Shown in pieces: positions 16,672 through 26,042 of a DNA stretch of 64,000 bases. Each line of letters begins with the position of its first letter. Position 1 is the first letter of the stretch. This stretch comes from an uncultured Clostridia bacterium. Lineage in GTDB: Bacteria; Bacillota; Clostridia; Oscillospirales; Acutalibacteraceae. The position numbers and the translations under genes were made by a program. Location of the stretch: assembly GCA_947572385.1 (NCBI GenBank), contig CANPBX010000010.1, positions 1-64,000 of the forward strand, written 5' to 3'. Under the pieces are notes generated by a model, which saw nothing but the letters and a program-made list of their open reading frames with translations, was not told the DNA's origin and did not search any database.

Positions 16672-16989
16672 ATGAATGTTCAGATAAGCTATAAGGAGGG
16701 CGTGATGACCGCTAAGCTCTCCGGCGAAATAGACCATCACAGCGCCCGGGAAATGCGGGAGGCCATAGACGACACCGCCCAGAAGCTGAAGCCCTACTGC
16801 CTGCGCCTGGACTTTACCAACGTGCCCTTTATGGACAGTTCAGGAGTGGGGCTGATACTGGGCCGGGTGCGCATGTGCGGCTTCTGGCGGGGAAGGGTAG
16901 TCCTCTGCGGCCTGTCGCAGAATCTGAATAAAATGGTTGAGCTTTCCGGCATAGCCAGCGTTGCCGCCATAGAGAGGAGGGCGGGCTGA
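16672..16989 (+). CDS. spoIIAA: anti-sigma-F factor antagonist SpoIIAA
   Basis: This 105-residue STAS-domain protein releases sigma-F in the forespore by binding SpoIIAB. MDSSGVG carries the serine phosphorylated by SpoIIAB (about residue 57). It is the first gene of the canonical three-gene spoIIA operon. Its stop overlaps the spoIIAB ATG (TGATG). AAAGGAAG precedes the ATG. I could not identify a clear sigma-H promoter between the folC terminator and the gene. Confidence 0.95.
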   Translation: MNVQISYKEGVMTAKLSGEIDHHSAREMREAIDDTAQKLKPYCLRLDFTNVPFMDSSGVGLILGRVRMCGFWRGRVVLCGLSQNLNKMVELSGIASVAAIERRAG

Positions 16990-17420
16990 TGAAGCCGGTG
17001 AACCAGACACAGATAAGCTTTAGCTCAAACTCTGTAAACGAGGGCTATGCCCGGGCGGCGGTGGCGGCGTTTCTGGCCCAGCTGGACCCGACGGTGGCTG
17101 ACTTATCTGACATACGCACGGCGGTCTCCGAGGCCGTCACCAACGCCATAGTCCACGGCTATAAGGACAAGCTGGGCACTGTGTACATAAGCGTTAAGAT
17201 ATTCGAGGACGGGCGCGCCCAGGTACGTGTGCGGGACAAGGGCTGCGGTATCCCGGACGTGAAGCAGGCCATGGAGCCTCTTTTCACCACAGGCGGCGAG
17301 GAGCGTGCGGGGCTTGGCTTTGCTGTAATGCAGAGCTTCTGCGACAGCGTGCGGGTGAGCTCCACCGTGGGCAGGGGGACCAGCGTGACCCTGACAAAGC
17401 GCTTTACGCCAAGATGCTGA
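16989..17420 (+). CDS. spoIIAB: anti-sigma-F factor / serine kinase SpoIIAB
   Basis: This 143-residue GHKL-type ATPase holds sigma-F inactive and phosphorylates SpoIIAA. The N-box SEAVTNAIVHGY, the G1 box DKGCGIPD and the G2 box GLGFAVM are present. It is coupled at both ends: TGATG with spoIIAA and an overlap with the sigF ATG at 17414. Confidence 0.96.
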   Translation: MKPVNQTQISFSSNSVNEGYARAAVAAFLAQLDPTVADLSDIRTAVSEAVTNAIVHGYKDKLGTVYISVKIFEDGRAQVRVRDKGCGIPDVKQAMEPLFTTGGEERAGLGFAVMQSFCDSVRVSSTVGRGTSVTLTKRFTPRC

Positions 17421-18070
17421 AGGAGGATAACCCCCTGGTGACCGAGAACATGGGGCTTGTACACCTGTGTGCCAGACGCTTCATGGGCCGGGGGATAGAC
17501 TATGAGGACATGGTGCAGGCAGGGTGCCTGGGGCTCGTGAAGGCTGCGGGCAATTTCGACCCGGGCCGGGGCCTGCGCTTTTCGACCTATGCCGTGCCGG
17601 TGATACTGGGGGAGATACGGCGGCTCTTTCGCGACGGCGGTGCAATGCGGGTGTCAAGGGGCCTTAGGGAGCTGGCTCAGCAGGCACAGAAGGTCTCGGA
17701 GCGGCTGGACGATGAGCTGGGGCGCGCACCCACTGTTGGCGAGATAGCCCAGGAGCTGGACGTGACCCCACAGCGGGCGGCGCTGGCGCTGGGGGCGCTG
17801 CGCAGGCCGCTGTCCCTGACCGGCGGTGAGGAGGGCGAGCAGCTGGAGATACCTGTGGAGGCTCCTGAGGAGCAGACGGCTGAGCGGCTGACGCTCTATG
17901 CCATAATCGAGGGCATGGAGGGGCGTGACAGGGAGCTTATAAGGTGCAGGTACTTTAGGGGCATGACCCAGGCCAAGACAGCCCAGGAGCTGGGGATGAC
18001 ACAGGTGCAGGTAAGCCGCAGGGAGAAGAAGCTGCTGGAGTATATGCGGCGGGAGTTCGGTGAAGGATAA
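17414..18070 (+). CDS. sigF: sporulation sigma factor SigF (SpoIIAC)
   Basis: This 218-residue forespore sigma factor shows region 2 with DYEDMVQAGCLGLVKAAGNFDP and RFSTYAVPVILGEIRR. Region 3 follows (APTVGEIAQELDVT), then region 4 helix-turn-helix TQAKTAQELGMTQVQVSRREK. The complete operon shows the organism encodes endospore formation. The frame overlaps spoIIAB by seven bases. Confidence 0.96.
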   Translation: MLKEDNPLVTENMGLVHLCARRFMGRGIDYEDMVQAGCLGLVKAAGNFDPGRGLRFSTYAVPVILGEIRRLFRDGGAMRVSRGLRELAQQAQKVSERLDDELGRAPTVGEIAQELDVTPQRAALALGALRRPLSLTGGEEGEQLEIPVEAPEEQTAERLTLYAIIEGMEGRDRELIRCRYFRGMTQAKTAQELGMTQVQVSRREKKLLEYMRREFGEG

Positions 18071-18108
18071 AAACTAGACTAATTTAGTATATTTTCCATT
18101 TTTAGGTC

Positions 18109-18137
18109 TTGCATATTCCGTCAGGAAATAGTATAAT
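18109..18137 (+). promoter_or_regulatory. promoter of the DUF1858 gene
   Basis: TTGCAT (18109-18114), 17-bp spacer, TATAAT (18132-18137). Confidence 0.75.
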
Positions 18138-18183
18138 AACTAAGAGAAAGGCTGAACCGGCCGGAATATGGAGGAAAATGAAA

Positions 18184-18384
18184 ATGGCATCTATAACCAA
18201 AGACACTATCATCGGGGAGATTTTAGACCTTGACGAGACCACGGCCCCCTTCTTCCTTGAGATGGGGATGCACTGCCTGGGCTGCCCTTCCGCACGCGGG
18301 GAGACCCTGGAGCAGGCCTGCGCCGTCCATGGTGTAGACGCTGAGGAGCTTGTGAGCAAGATAAACGCCCACCTGAGCAAGTAA
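18184..18384 (+). CDS. DUF1858-domain small protein
   Basis: This 66-residue protein contains the DUF1858 pattern: an N-terminal helix ITKDTIIGEILDLD, FFLEMGMHCLGCPSARGETL with a C-x-x-C pair, and a second helix. In other proteins the domain is fused to hybrid-cluster or redox enzymes, so a redox or metal role is possible. I chose ATG 18184, nine bases after GGAGG; ATG 18178 is the alternative. The longer frame starts above the promoter. Confidence 0.85.
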   Translation: MASITKDTIIGEILDLDETTAPFFLEMGMHCLGCPSARGETLEQACAVHGVDAEELVSKINAHLSK

Positions 18385-18396
18385 GCCCGGAACCTA

Positions 18397-18450
18397 CGAA
18401 AGTGAGCCGCGCGGCGAGGGGAGACCTTTAGCTGGGCGGCGGCTTCGTTT
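18397..18450 (+). terminator. imperfect hairpin, possible terminator
   Basis: GCCGC (18406-18410) pairs with GCGGC (18436-18440), and CGAA (18397-18400) with TTCG (18444-18447), followed by TTT. It could end the DUF1858 transcript or be a leader hairpin of trmK. The structure is irregular. Confidence 0.35.
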
Positions 18451-18462
18451 ATTGGAGAGCAT

Positions 18463-19173
18463 ATGACAAATAGGGAAATATTCTCACTTGGCCCAAGGCT
18501 CGCCCTATGCGCTGGGCTCCTGCGCCCCGGGAGGGCGGTGGCGGATATCGGCACGGACCATGGGTACCTTCCCATCTGGCTCATAAAAACCGGCGCGGTG
18601 CAAAAGGCCATAGCCAGCGATATAAACCCCGGCCCTCTGGACGCCGCCAGAAGGCATGGCGAGATGTACGGCGTGGGGGACAGGCTGCGGCTGGTACTGT
18701 GTGACGGCCTTCGCGGTATCGGCCCGGAGGACGCGGAGGACATAGTTATAGCCGGGATGGGCGGCGAGCTTATCCTGCGTATGATCAGTGGCGCCGCCTG
18801 GCTGAAGTTCCCGGGCAAGCGCATGGTTTTGCAGCCGATGAGCGCCGTGGACAAGTTGCGCGCAGGCCTGTGGCAAATGGGCTTTGCTATAATTGAGGAG
18901 CTGGCGGCACAGGAGGGCGGCAAGGTATATTCGGCGTTTTCAGCGGAGTATAGGGGGGAGCTTGGGGATATGGACAGCATTTACCCCTATATGGGCAGAC
19001 TAAAGCCGGGGACGGCGGAGGTAGAGGCGTATGCGGGCAAGGTCCTGCGGGGCCTCAGAAATTCGCTGCTTGGCGCTGAGCATAACGGCCTTCAGGACGA
19101 GGCTGAGCGCCTTCGGAGGATGATCGGGGGGATAGAGAGGGAATATCTTAGACAAGGAGAAGCACATGGCTAG
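18463..19173 (+). CDS. trmK: tRNA (adenine22-N1)-methyltransferase TrmK
   Basis: This 236-residue Rossmann-fold methyltransferase modifies A22 of tRNA. The SAM-binding motif ADIGTDHGYLPIWL is near residue 27, and the catalytic-region motif IAGMGGELI near 87. LQPMSAVDKLRAGL follows, all as in the TrmK family. GGAGAG precedes the ATG. The end overlaps the following nif3-type gene by eight bases, the usual pairing in Firmicutes. Confidence 0.93.
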   Translation: MTNREIFSLGPRLALCAGLLRPGRAVADIGTDHGYLPIWLIKTGAVQKAIASDINPGPLDAARRHGEMYGVGDRLRLVLCDGLRGIGPEDAEDIVIAGMGGELILRMISGAAWLKFPGKRMVLQPMSAVDKLRAGLWQMGFAIIEELAAQEGGKVYSAFSAEYRGELGDMDSIYPYMGRLKPGTAEVEAYAGKVLRGLRNSLLGAEHNGLQDEAERLRRMIGGIEREYLRQGEAHG

Positions 19174-19936
19174 AATTTGCGATATATATGATATTATAAA
19201 CAGCGCGGCGCCCTTTGACAGCCAGATGGCCTTTGACAACTCCGGCCTGCTTGTGGGCGACAGGGCCACTGAGGTCACCCGGGCGCTGCTCTGCCTTGAC
19301 ATCACCCGGGAGGTCATTGACGAAGCGGCGGGAATGAATGCCAACCTGATGATCAGCCACCACCCGGTGATATTCGACCCCATGAGGTCCATGAGCAGCC
19401 AGGACCCGGCCTACCTGCTGGCAAAGAACGGCATAGCGGCCCTCTGCTGCCACACCAACCTTGACCTCTCGCCGGTATGCGGGGTGAACGCGGCCCTGGC
19501 AAATAGGCTGGGGCTCAGGAATATCCGGCCTGAGGAGGTCTTTGGAGAGGACTGCGTGCTGTACTCCGGAGAGCTGGAGCAGCCAATGGCCCCGGAGGAA
19601 TTTGCCCTGTATGTGAAGGGGCGGCTCTCGGCGGGTGCGGTGCAGCTCATTCCCGGGGATGGCATGGTGAAGCGTGTCTTTATGTGCAGCGGCGCAGGTG
19701 AGGATGACTACCCATCATATGCCGCCATGCGCGGGGGCGACGCCTACCTTACCGGGGAAATGAAGCACCACGCTGCCCTGGAGGCCAGAAAGACCGGGCT
19801 TACCTGTGTTGTAGCAGGGCATTACGAGACCGAGCGTGTCTTTGCGGAATACCTGGCGGCGTACCTTAAAAAGCGGGTGCCGGACACTGGCTTCATAGTC
19901 AGCAAAGCTGAGGGCGCGCCGTTCAGGACGGTATAG
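19166..19936 (+). CDS. Nif3-like dinuclear metal centre protein
   Basis: This 256-residue NIF3/YqfO-family protein (sometimes labelled GTP cyclohydrolase I type 2) has metal-ligand motifs MISHHPVIFDP, CCHTNLD and GHYETERVF. It forms a toroidal hexamer in characterised members; the biochemical role is unsettled. The insert domain of long YqfO proteins is absent. AAGGAG lies six bases before the ATG, inside the end of trmK. Confidence 0.93.
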   Translation: MARICDIYDIINSAAPFDSQMAFDNSGLLVGDRATEVTRALLCLDITREVIDEAAGMNANLMISHHPVIFDPMRSMSSQDPAYLLAKNGIAALCCHTNLDLSPVCGVNAALANRLGLRNIRPEEVFGEDCVLYSGELEQPMAPEEFALYVKGRLSAGAVQLIPGDGMVKRVFMCSGAGEDDYPSYAAMRGGDAYLTGEMKHHAALEARKTGLTCVVAGHYETERVFAEYLAAYLKKRVPDTGFIVSKAEGAPFRTV

Positions 19937-19949
19937 AGGAGACAACGGT

Positions 19950-20411
19950 ATGACAATAGGGCCGGCAAAGCTTGAGGATATGGAGGGTATTTCCAGACTC
20001 TACAAAGCGCTCAACACCGATATGTCCCGCCTGCAGCCGGAGATGTTCCGGCCTGCTGGGGAGGACGGCGGGTTTATCCGCTCCGTGCTGGAAAGTGAAA
20101 GAGATGACCTCCTCCTGGCGCGGGAGGACGGGAGGGTCTTTGGCCTGGCCCTTGTGCAGGATAAGGACACGCCGCCATACCCCGCGTTTATCCAGCGGCG
20201 GTATACATACCTGATGGACCTGGTGGTAGACCCGGAGTACCGCAGACAAGGTGTCGGCCGGGCGCTGCTGGGTGCGGTAAAGGACTGGGCCGAAAGCCGG
20301 GATGCCGAATTTATCGAGCTGGGCGTTCTGGCCCAGAACGAAGACGCGATCAGGCTGTATGAAAGCCTGGGGTTTAAAATTTCAAGAAAGATCATGCAGC
20401 TTGATCTATAG
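19950..20411 (+). CDS. GNAT-family N-acetyltransferase
   Basis: This 153-residue protein has the acetyl-CoA loop EYRRQGVGRALLGA (about residues 92-105) and the C-terminal ELGVLAQNEDAIRLYESLGF. The substrate cannot be read from sequence. It lies 13 bases after the nif3-type gene, so it is probably in the same operon. Confidence 0.88.
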   Translation: MTIGPAKLEDMEGISRLYKALNTDMSRLQPEMFRPAGEDGGFIRSVLESERDDLLLAREDGRVFGLALVQDKDTPPYPAFIQRRYTYLMDLVVDPEYRRQGVGRALLGAVKDWAESRDAEFIELGVLAQNEDAIRLYESLGFKISRKIMQLDL

Positions 20412-20437
20412 ACACGATCGGCAGAAAGGAACATAAA

Positions 20438-22174
20438 ATGGCACTAGACGGCGCGTTTCTACGCCATATAAAAAACGAACTTGAAAGCAGGCTGCTGGGG
20501 GCGCGTGTGGATAAGGTCCACCAGCCAAACCGCGAGGAGCTTGTGGTCTCATTCCGCAGCCGGGAGGGCGGGGAGAAGGTGCTGTTTTCGGCAAGGGCCA
20601 ACAGCGCCCGGGTACACCTGACAGGCATACCCCTGGAAAACCCGGCCCAGCCGCCCATGCTCTGTATGCTCCTGCGCAAAAGGCTGCTGGGGGCAAAGCT
20701 CCGCGGCATACGCCAGCCGGAGCTGGAGCGGCTTCTGCACTTTGACTTTGACTGTATGGACGAGCTGGGCGACAGAGTGGTGCTGACCCTCACAATGGAG
20801 ATAATGGGCCGATACAGCAATATTATTTTGACCGGCCCGGACGGGAAGATCATCGACGCCCTAAAGCGCGTGGACGCCTCAATGACCTCCCAGCGCCTGG
20901 TCTTACCCGGGCTGACATATCATCTGCCCCCGCCCCAGGACAAGCTCTGCATGCTCACGGCCTCCCCCCAGGAGCTGAGTATAGCGCTGAAAAACCTGCC
21001 CCGGGACATGGAGCTCTCAAAGGGGCTGCTCAGCGTGCTGCAGGGAGTGTCCCCGGTGGTCTGCAGGGAGCTGGCCCATAGGGTGGGCCGGGGCCGTGAG
21101 CTGACGGTCATGACAATGGATGAGGAGCAGGCGTTCAGGCTTGGCTTCTTCTATCAGAAGCTGCGGGAGACTGTGGAGGACATGAGCGGCGAGCCCCATA
21201 TGGCGGTAAGCCTGCAGAAAAAGCCGATGGACTTCTCCTTCACGGACATACAGCAGTATGGAACTTCCGCTGTGATACGCAAGGGGGAGAGCTTCTCAGG
21301 AATGCTGGACAGCTTCTATCAGGAGAAGGACCAGCAGGAGCGTATGCGTGTGCGCGAGCAGGACCTGCTGCGCCTGCTGGGGAACCACTCGGAGAGGCTC
21401 TCAAGGAAGATAAACGCCCAGAAAGCCGAGCTGGACCAGTGTGCGCAAAGGGACAGCCTGCGCATAATGGGGGACCTCCTCAGCGCCAGCCTGTACAGCA
21501 TCGAAAAGGGCATGGAGCACGTGGAGCTGCCTAACTTCTATGAGGAGGGCCAGCCCATGGTGAAGATAAAGCTGGACCCATCCCTGACCCCCAACCAAAA
21601 TGCCCAGAAATACTATAAGGAGTACCGCAAGCGCAAGACTGCCGAGGAGAAGCTCACCGAGCAGATAGAGCTTGCGGGCCGGGAGCTCACCTACTTGGAG
21701 TCGGTGCTGGACGCGCTGGCACGGGCCGAGACGGAGCGTGACCTGATCGAGATCCGGGCCGAGCTCAAGGAGCAGGGCTACCTGAAGGCGGGCCGCGGCA
21801 AAAAGGAACGCCCGCCGGCGGTCAGCGCGCCCATGAGCTTTACAAGCTCCGACGGCTTCACGATCCTGGTGGGCAGGAACAACCGCCAGAACGACAGGCT
21901 CACCATGAAGCTGGCAAATAATAATGATATCTGGTTCCATACAAAAAATATCCCCGGTTCCCACACGGTGCTGGTGACAGATGGCCGCGAGCCTACCAAT
22001 ACCGCCATGGAGGAGGCGGCTGTCCTTGCCGCCCGCCACAGCAGGGCAAAGGGCTCGTCCCAGGTGCCTGTGGACTATACCCAGGTGCGCAATGTCAGCA
22101 AGCCCCAGGGGGCCAGGCCGGGCATGGTGATATATGTGAATCATAAAACGGTGTTTGTGGACCCGGGGGAGTAG
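20438..22174 (+). CDS. rqcH: ribosome quality control protein RqcH (NFACT family)
   Basis: This 578-residue protein of the NEMF/Rqc2 group binds obstructed 50S subunits and directs addition of C-terminal alanine tails to stalled chains. NFACT-N is at residues 1-180 (MALDGAFLRHIKNEL start), followed by a helix-hairpin-helix and coiled coils to about 440. NFACT-R begins with FTILVGRNNRQNDRLT and contains NDIWFHTKNIPGSHTVL. Older annotations call it fibronectin-binding protein A. Length is normal. Confidence 0.95.
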   Translation: MALDGAFLRHIKNELESRLLGARVDKVHQPNREELVVSFRSREGGEKVLFSARANSARVHLTGIPLENPAQPPMLCMLLRKRLLGAKLRGIRQPELERLLHFDFDCMDELGDRVVLTLTMEIMGRYSNIILTGPDGKIIDALKRVDASMTSQRLVLPGLTYHLPPPQDKLCMLTASPQELSIALKNLPRDMELSKGLLSVLQGVSPVVCRELAHRVGRGRELTVMTMDEEQAFRLGFFYQKLRETVEDMSGEPHMAVSLQKKPMDFSFTDIQQYGTSAVIRKGESFSGMLDSFYQEKDQQERMRVREQDLLRLLGNHSERLSRKINAQKAELDQCAQRDSLRIMGDLLSASLYSIEKGMEHVELPNFYEEGQPMVKIKLDPSLTPNQNAQKYYKEYRKRKTAEEKLTEQIELAGRELTYLESVLDALARAETERDLIEIRAELKEQGYLKAGRGKKERPPAVSAPMSFTSSDGFTILVGRNNRQNDRLTMKLANNNDIWFHTKNIPGSHTVLVTDGREPTNTAMEEAAVLAARHSRAKGSSQVPVDYTQVRNVSKPQGARPGMVIYVNHKTVFVDPGE

Positions 22175-22233
22175 GGGGCATACAGGAGCGGGATTGCCTT
22201 AATAAAATTATTTACAATATGTTACGTGACCTA

Positions 22234-22262
22234 TTGACATTGCCCGCAAAATAGGCTAATAT
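22234..22262 (+). promoter_or_regulatory. promoter of the lysine-riboswitch transporter
   Basis: TTGACA (22234-22239), 17-bp spacer, TAATAT (22257-22262), directly in front of the riboswitch. Confidence 0.8.
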
Positions 22263-22275
22263 ATGTAATTAGCAT

Positions 22276-22440
22276 GATAGAGGCGCGGATGACAAGAGTA
22301 CGGCTGCTGTGGACCCCGGGCATGGGAGGCAGCCGGAAAGGGGATTCCGCCGAGGCTGGGAGGCCTGTGCCTGGGCTCCCTTGCCGGGCTGTGGGAGAAG
22401 ATCTCACAGACTGTCGCCCTTTTTGGGGCGGAGCGCTGTC
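22276..22440 (+). promoter_or_regulatory. lysine riboswitch (L-box) aptamer
   Basis: Landmarks in order: GATAGAGGCGCG, AAGAGTA, GGAAAGGGG, CCGCCGAGGC, CCTGGGC, ACTGTCGCCC and GGAGCGCTGTC. P1 is formed by GATAG-GCGC at the 5' end and GCGCTGTC at the 3' end. Bases just 3' of P1 (TATGAC) can pair with GTCATG of the following terminator as antiterminator. Lysine binding should therefore end transcription. Confidence 0.92.
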
Positions 22441-22467
22441 TATGACCCTTTTTATAGTATATCATTG

Positions 22468-22499
22468 GAGTCATGGCAGGGTATGTCATGACTCTTTTT
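22468..22499 (+). terminator. lysine riboswitch terminator
   Basis: GAGTCATG (22468-22475) pairs with CATGACTC (22487-22494), followed by TTTTT. Confidence 0.9.
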
Positions 22500-22519
22500 G
22501 CATTGAGTGAGGGAAGAAC

Positions 22520-24133
22520 ATGAAGAGATCGAGCATTGTCAAAGGGGTTCTGCTGGCGGCCATTCTGCTGGCAGTGGTCCTGATCCCGCTGCTTATGGGC
22601 AGCGGGGAGCCAGCTGCTGAGGGCGGCGGGTTTTACGGTACAGGCTGGGCGCTGCTGCCGCCGGTGGTGGCAATAGCCCTGGCGCTTATCACCAAGGAGG
22701 TGTACTCCTCCCTGTTTGTGGGAATACTCATGGGGGGCCTACTGTACTCCGGCTATAGCTTCGAGGGCACAGTGCTCCATGTGTTCCAGGACGGCATGAT
22801 CAGTGTGCTGTCGGACGGCTACAATATCGGCATCCTGGTGTTCCTGGTGATACTCGGGGCTATGGTTTCACTGATGAACAGGGCCGGAGGCTCGGCGGCA
22901 TTCGGGCGCTGGACGGCCCGGCACATCAAGACCAGGGTGGGCGCGCAGCTTGCTACCGTAGCCCTTGGGGTGCTCATATTCATCGACGACTATTTCAACT
23001 GCCTGACGGTGGGCTCGGTCATGAGGCCGGTAACTGATAAGCATAAGATCTCCCGGGTGAAGCTGGCATACCTTATCGACGCTACAGCGGCCCCGGTATG
23101 TATCATAGCCCCAATATCCTCCTGGGCGGCGGCTGTCGCCAGCTATGTTGAGGATGGCAGCGGGCTGAACCTGTTTATAAAGGCGATACCCTTCAACTTC
23201 TATGCGATACTCACGATCATTATGATGGTGGGAATGGCCCTTATGAAGACAGAGTTTGGCTCAATGGCTAAGTTTGAGGAGAATGCCAATGAGAAGGGTG
23301 ATATCTTCGGCGGCAAAAACCCCTACGCCAATACCGCAGAAGAGGTTGAGGAGCAGAAGGGTATCGTGCTGGACCTGGTGCTGCCCATTGTAGTGCTCAT
23401 TGTCTCCTGCGTTATCGGCATGATCTATTCCGGCGATTTCTTTAACGGAGCTTCCTTCGTTGAGGCTTTCTCCAACTCCGACGCATCCGTGGGCCTGATG
23501 CTGGGCTCGGTGTTCGCCCTGGCGTTTACCATCATCTACTACTGCCTGCGCAGGACCATGACCTTCCGCCAGACCATGGAGTGCCTGCCAGAGGGCTTCA
23601 GGGCGATGGTGCCCGCAATACTTATCCTGACCTTTGCCTGGTCCCTCAAGGCCATGACCGACTCCCTGGGAGCCAAGGCGTTCGTTGAGGGTGTGGTCAA
23701 GGGCTCGGCCCAGGGCTTCCAGTCCTTCCTGCCAGCGGTCGTGTTCCTTATCGGCTGCTTCCTGGCCTTTGCCACCGGTACCAGCTGGGGCACCTTTGGC
23801 ATTCTTATCCCCATCACGCTGAGTGTCTTTCCGCTCACCGACCCTCTGGGCGTGGTATGCGTCTCCGCGTGCATGGCAGGGGCTGTGTGCGGCGACCATT
23901 GCTCTCCCATCTCAGACACCACCATCATGGCTTCGGCCGGCGCCCAGTGCGACCATGTGGCCCACGTGTCTACCCAGCTGCCCTATGCGGTAGTGGCGGC
24001 GGCAGTAAGCTTTGTGTCCTATATTATCGCGGGCTTTGTGCCAAACGCGCTGATCGTCCTGCCGATAGCGGTCGCGCTCATGATAGGTACTCTCTTTGCG
24101 ATCAAGATAGTGAACGATAGAAAAACGGCATAG
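22520..24133 (+). CDS. NhaC-superfamily transporter, probable lysine importer
   Basis: This 537-residue membrane protein has about 11-12 hydrophobic segments. The motif FIDDYFNCLTVGSVMRPVTD and the C-terminal GDHCSPISDTTIM are typical of the NhaC antiporter superfamily. Homologs controlled by lysine riboswitches were named LysW/YvsH and proposed as lysine transporters. Here the riboswitch directly upstream, with nothing between, supports lysine rather than sodium/proton exchange. The substrate is inferred from regulation, not from residues. Confidence 0.85.
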   Translation: MKRSSIVKGVLLAAILLAVVLIPLLMGSGEPAAEGGGFYGTGWALLPPVVAIALALITKEVYSSLFVGILMGGLLYSGYSFEGTVLHVFQDGMISVLSDGYNIGILVFLVILGAMVSLMNRAGGSAAFGRWTARHIKTRVGAQLATVALGVLIFIDDYFNCLTVGSVMRPVTDKHKISRVKLAYLIDATAAPVCIIAPISSWAAAVASYVEDGSGLNLFIKAIPFNFYAILTIIMMVGMALMKTEFGSMAKFEENANEKGDIFGGKNPYANTAEEVEEQKGIVLDLVLPIVVLIVSCVIGMIYSGDFFNGASFVEAFSNSDASVGLMLGSVFALAFTIIYYCLRRTMTFRQTMECLPEGFRAMVPAILILTFAWSLKAMTDSLGAKAFVEGVVKGSAQGFQSFLPAVVFLIGCFLAFATGTSWGTFGILIPITLSVFPLTDPLGVVCVSACMAGAVCGDHCSPISDTTIMASAGAQCDHVAHVSTQLPYAVVAAAVSFVSYIIAGFVPNALIVLPIAVALMIGTLFAIKIVNDRKTA

Positions 24134-24155
24134 ATCAGAATAACGCGCAACAGGA

Positions 24156-24193
24156 AAATGTCCCGGGAAGCCTTCGCCTCCGGGACATTTTTA
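24156..24193. terminator. bidirectional terminator
   Basis: AAAATGTCCCGG pairs with CCGGGACATTTT. It lies between the transporter and the convergent fucI. Confidence 0.88.
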
Positions 24194-24212
24194 TATGACT
24201 ATACTTTAAAGC

Positions 24213-25997
24213 TTACTTATACAGCGGGCCATACTGTGCGCAGGCCCTGTAGTCGGCGGCCTCCATATCCTCTGTGCCAAAGGCTGCCCAGGCGTGGGGA
24301 CGGAATATCCGCCCGGCCTCAATATTGTGCATATTCACCGGGATGCGCAGCATAGAGGCCAGGGTGATCAGCTCGGCCCCCGCGTGTCCGTAAACAGTGA
24401 CACCATGGTTGGCGCCCCAGTTAGCCATGACGCTGTATACGTCGGTGAATGCACCCTTGCCGGTGAGCCGGGGCACGAACCATGTAGTGGGCCAGCTTGG
24501 GTCCGTGCGCTTATCAATGACGCTGTGTATCTCATCGGGCAGGCCGGCCGTCCAGCCCTCGGCAAGCTGGAGCACGGGGCCAACGCCGTCCAATATGTTC
24601 ACGCGCAGCATTGTAACTGGCATTTCCTCATGGCAGCAGAAGTGGCTGGAGAACCCGCCGCCCCTGAAATACTCGTAGTTGGCCCGGCACCAGTCAGTGG
24701 CCCCGAGACAAGCGCTTATGTCCTCCTCAGTCATATCCCAGAACGGCTTCATGCAGCCCCTTCCCTGGGGATCCTTCGCCGCGCCGGAGCCGTCCAGGGC
24801 GGTCGCGCCGGAGTTGATAAGATGGATAAAGCCGTTCTCCGCTACACCGGCAGGCTTATGTCCCGTGACCCTCTCACAGGCCTCGGGGCTCCAGTAGGTG
24901 CGCACATCGTGGAAGCAGGGGGCGGTATTAGTGATAAGGGTGCCAAGCAGCATAGCCACGCCGTTCAGCGTGTCATTTTCCGTGGCAAAGGGCGTGGGGG
25001 CCTTGGGGCCGTTCCAGTCAAAGGTGGAGGCCATTATAGCCTCAGTGAAGTCCGCGTTGGGCAGCCAGTCGGTCCACTGGCGCTGGCCCTGGAAGCCACC
25101 TGCAATGGCGTTCTTGCCGAGAGCCTCCTCGTGCCAGCCCAGCTCGTCCAGCTTGGGGTTGCCAAAAAGTATATCCCGGACGATCATAGACATCTTGGCG
25201 ATAAATTCCCAGTCTTTATCGGCAGGGACGACCTTGGACTTGGTTATAATATCCGGCAGGTCCTTGCCTTCGTTCAGGTCAAAGCCCAGGGGGCAGTTCT
25301 CCTTTATCCAGCCAAGGGCTTTCGCGTATTCCTCGTGGTCATATATCTCAAGGGTAATGCGGCGCAGGATCTCGGTCATATCCACCCACTCGGGACGGAT
25401 GCCAAAATATTTCTGGAACATATCCGCATTGCAGTAGCTTCCCGCGATACCCATAGCCACGCCGCCCAGGTTGACATAGGATCTGTTCTTCATCCAGCCA
25501 ACAGCCACAGCGCCTCTGGCGAATTTCAGTATCTTTTCGGCTATGTCGGCCGGGATGGAGCTGTCTCCCAGGTCCTGAACATCGTGGCCGTAGATGGAGA
25601 AGGCCGGCAGGCCCTTCTGGGCGTGGGCTGCCATGACGGCGGCAAGGTACACCGCTCCCGGGCGCTCGGTGCCGTTAAAGCCCCATACCGCCTTGATGGT
25701 CTGTGGGTCCATATCAAAGGTCTCTGAGCCGTAGCACCAGCAGGGGGTCACGCTGAGGGTAGCCACAACGTTCTGGGTGGAGAACTGTCCGGCGCATTTA
25801 GCGGCCTCGGCCCCTCCGCCGATAGTCGTGCTGGAGACAACACACTGCACAGGCGTGCCGTCAGGGTATCTCAGGCTGGAGCTGATAAGCTCAGCCGCGG
25901 CTTTCGCCATGCCCATGGTCTGGGCCTCCAGGCTCTCTCGCACGCCTCCCCAGCGGCCGTCAATTACAGGCCTGATCCCGATTTTTGGATAATTCAT
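24213..25997 (-). CDS. fucI: L-fucose isomerase FucI
   Basis: This 594-residue manganese-dependent enzyme converts L-fucose to L-fuculose. The N-terminal [20 protein letters not shown], the central [15 protein letters not shown] and the C-terminal [16 protein letters not shown] are FucI landmarks, and length is typical. It follows fucA by 45 bases on the same strand. No L-fuculokinase or fucose permease is seen here; they must be elsewhere. Confidence 0.96.
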   Translation of the reverse strand: MNYPKIGIRPVIDGRWGGVRESLEAQTMGMAKAAAELISSSLRYPDGTPVQCVVSSTTIGGGAEAAKCAGQFSTQNVVATLSVTPCWCYGSETFDMDPQTIKAVWGFNGTERPGAVYLAAVMAAHAQKGLPAFSIYGHDVQDLGDSSIPADIAEKILKFARGAVAVGWMKNRSYVNLGGVAMGIAGSYCNADMFQKYFGIRPEWVDMTEILRRITLEIYDHEEYAKALGWIKENCPLGFDLNEGKDLPDIITKSKVVPADKDWEFIAKMSMIVRDILFGNPKLDELGWHEEALGKNAIAGGFQGQRQWTDWLPNADFTEAIMASTFDWNGPKAPTPFATENDTLNGVAMLLGTLITNTAPCFHDVRTYWSPEACERVTGHKPAGVAENGFIHLINSGATALDGSGAAKDPQGRGCMKPFWDMTEEDISACLGATDWCRANYEYFRGGGFSSHFCCHEEMPVTMLRVNILDGVGPVLQLAEGWTAGLPDEIHSVIDKRTDPSWPTTWFVPRLTGKGAFTDVYSVMANWGANHGVTVYGHAGAELITLASMLRIPVNMHNIEAGRIFRPHAWAAFGTEDMEAADYRACAQYGPLYK

Positions 25998-26042
25998 GAC
26001 TGTACCTCCATAGTAAATGATCTCGGACCATTTGAGCAGCGC

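Noticed and set aside
18385-18462. A known riboswitch before trmK
   Set aside because: The sequence forms only an irregular hairpin and shows no aptamer landmark, so it is listed as a weak terminator.
24294-25727. A 477-codon open frame antisense to fucI
   Set aside because: It is the mirror of a high-GC coding frame, has no ribosome site, and fucI on the other strand is unmistakable.
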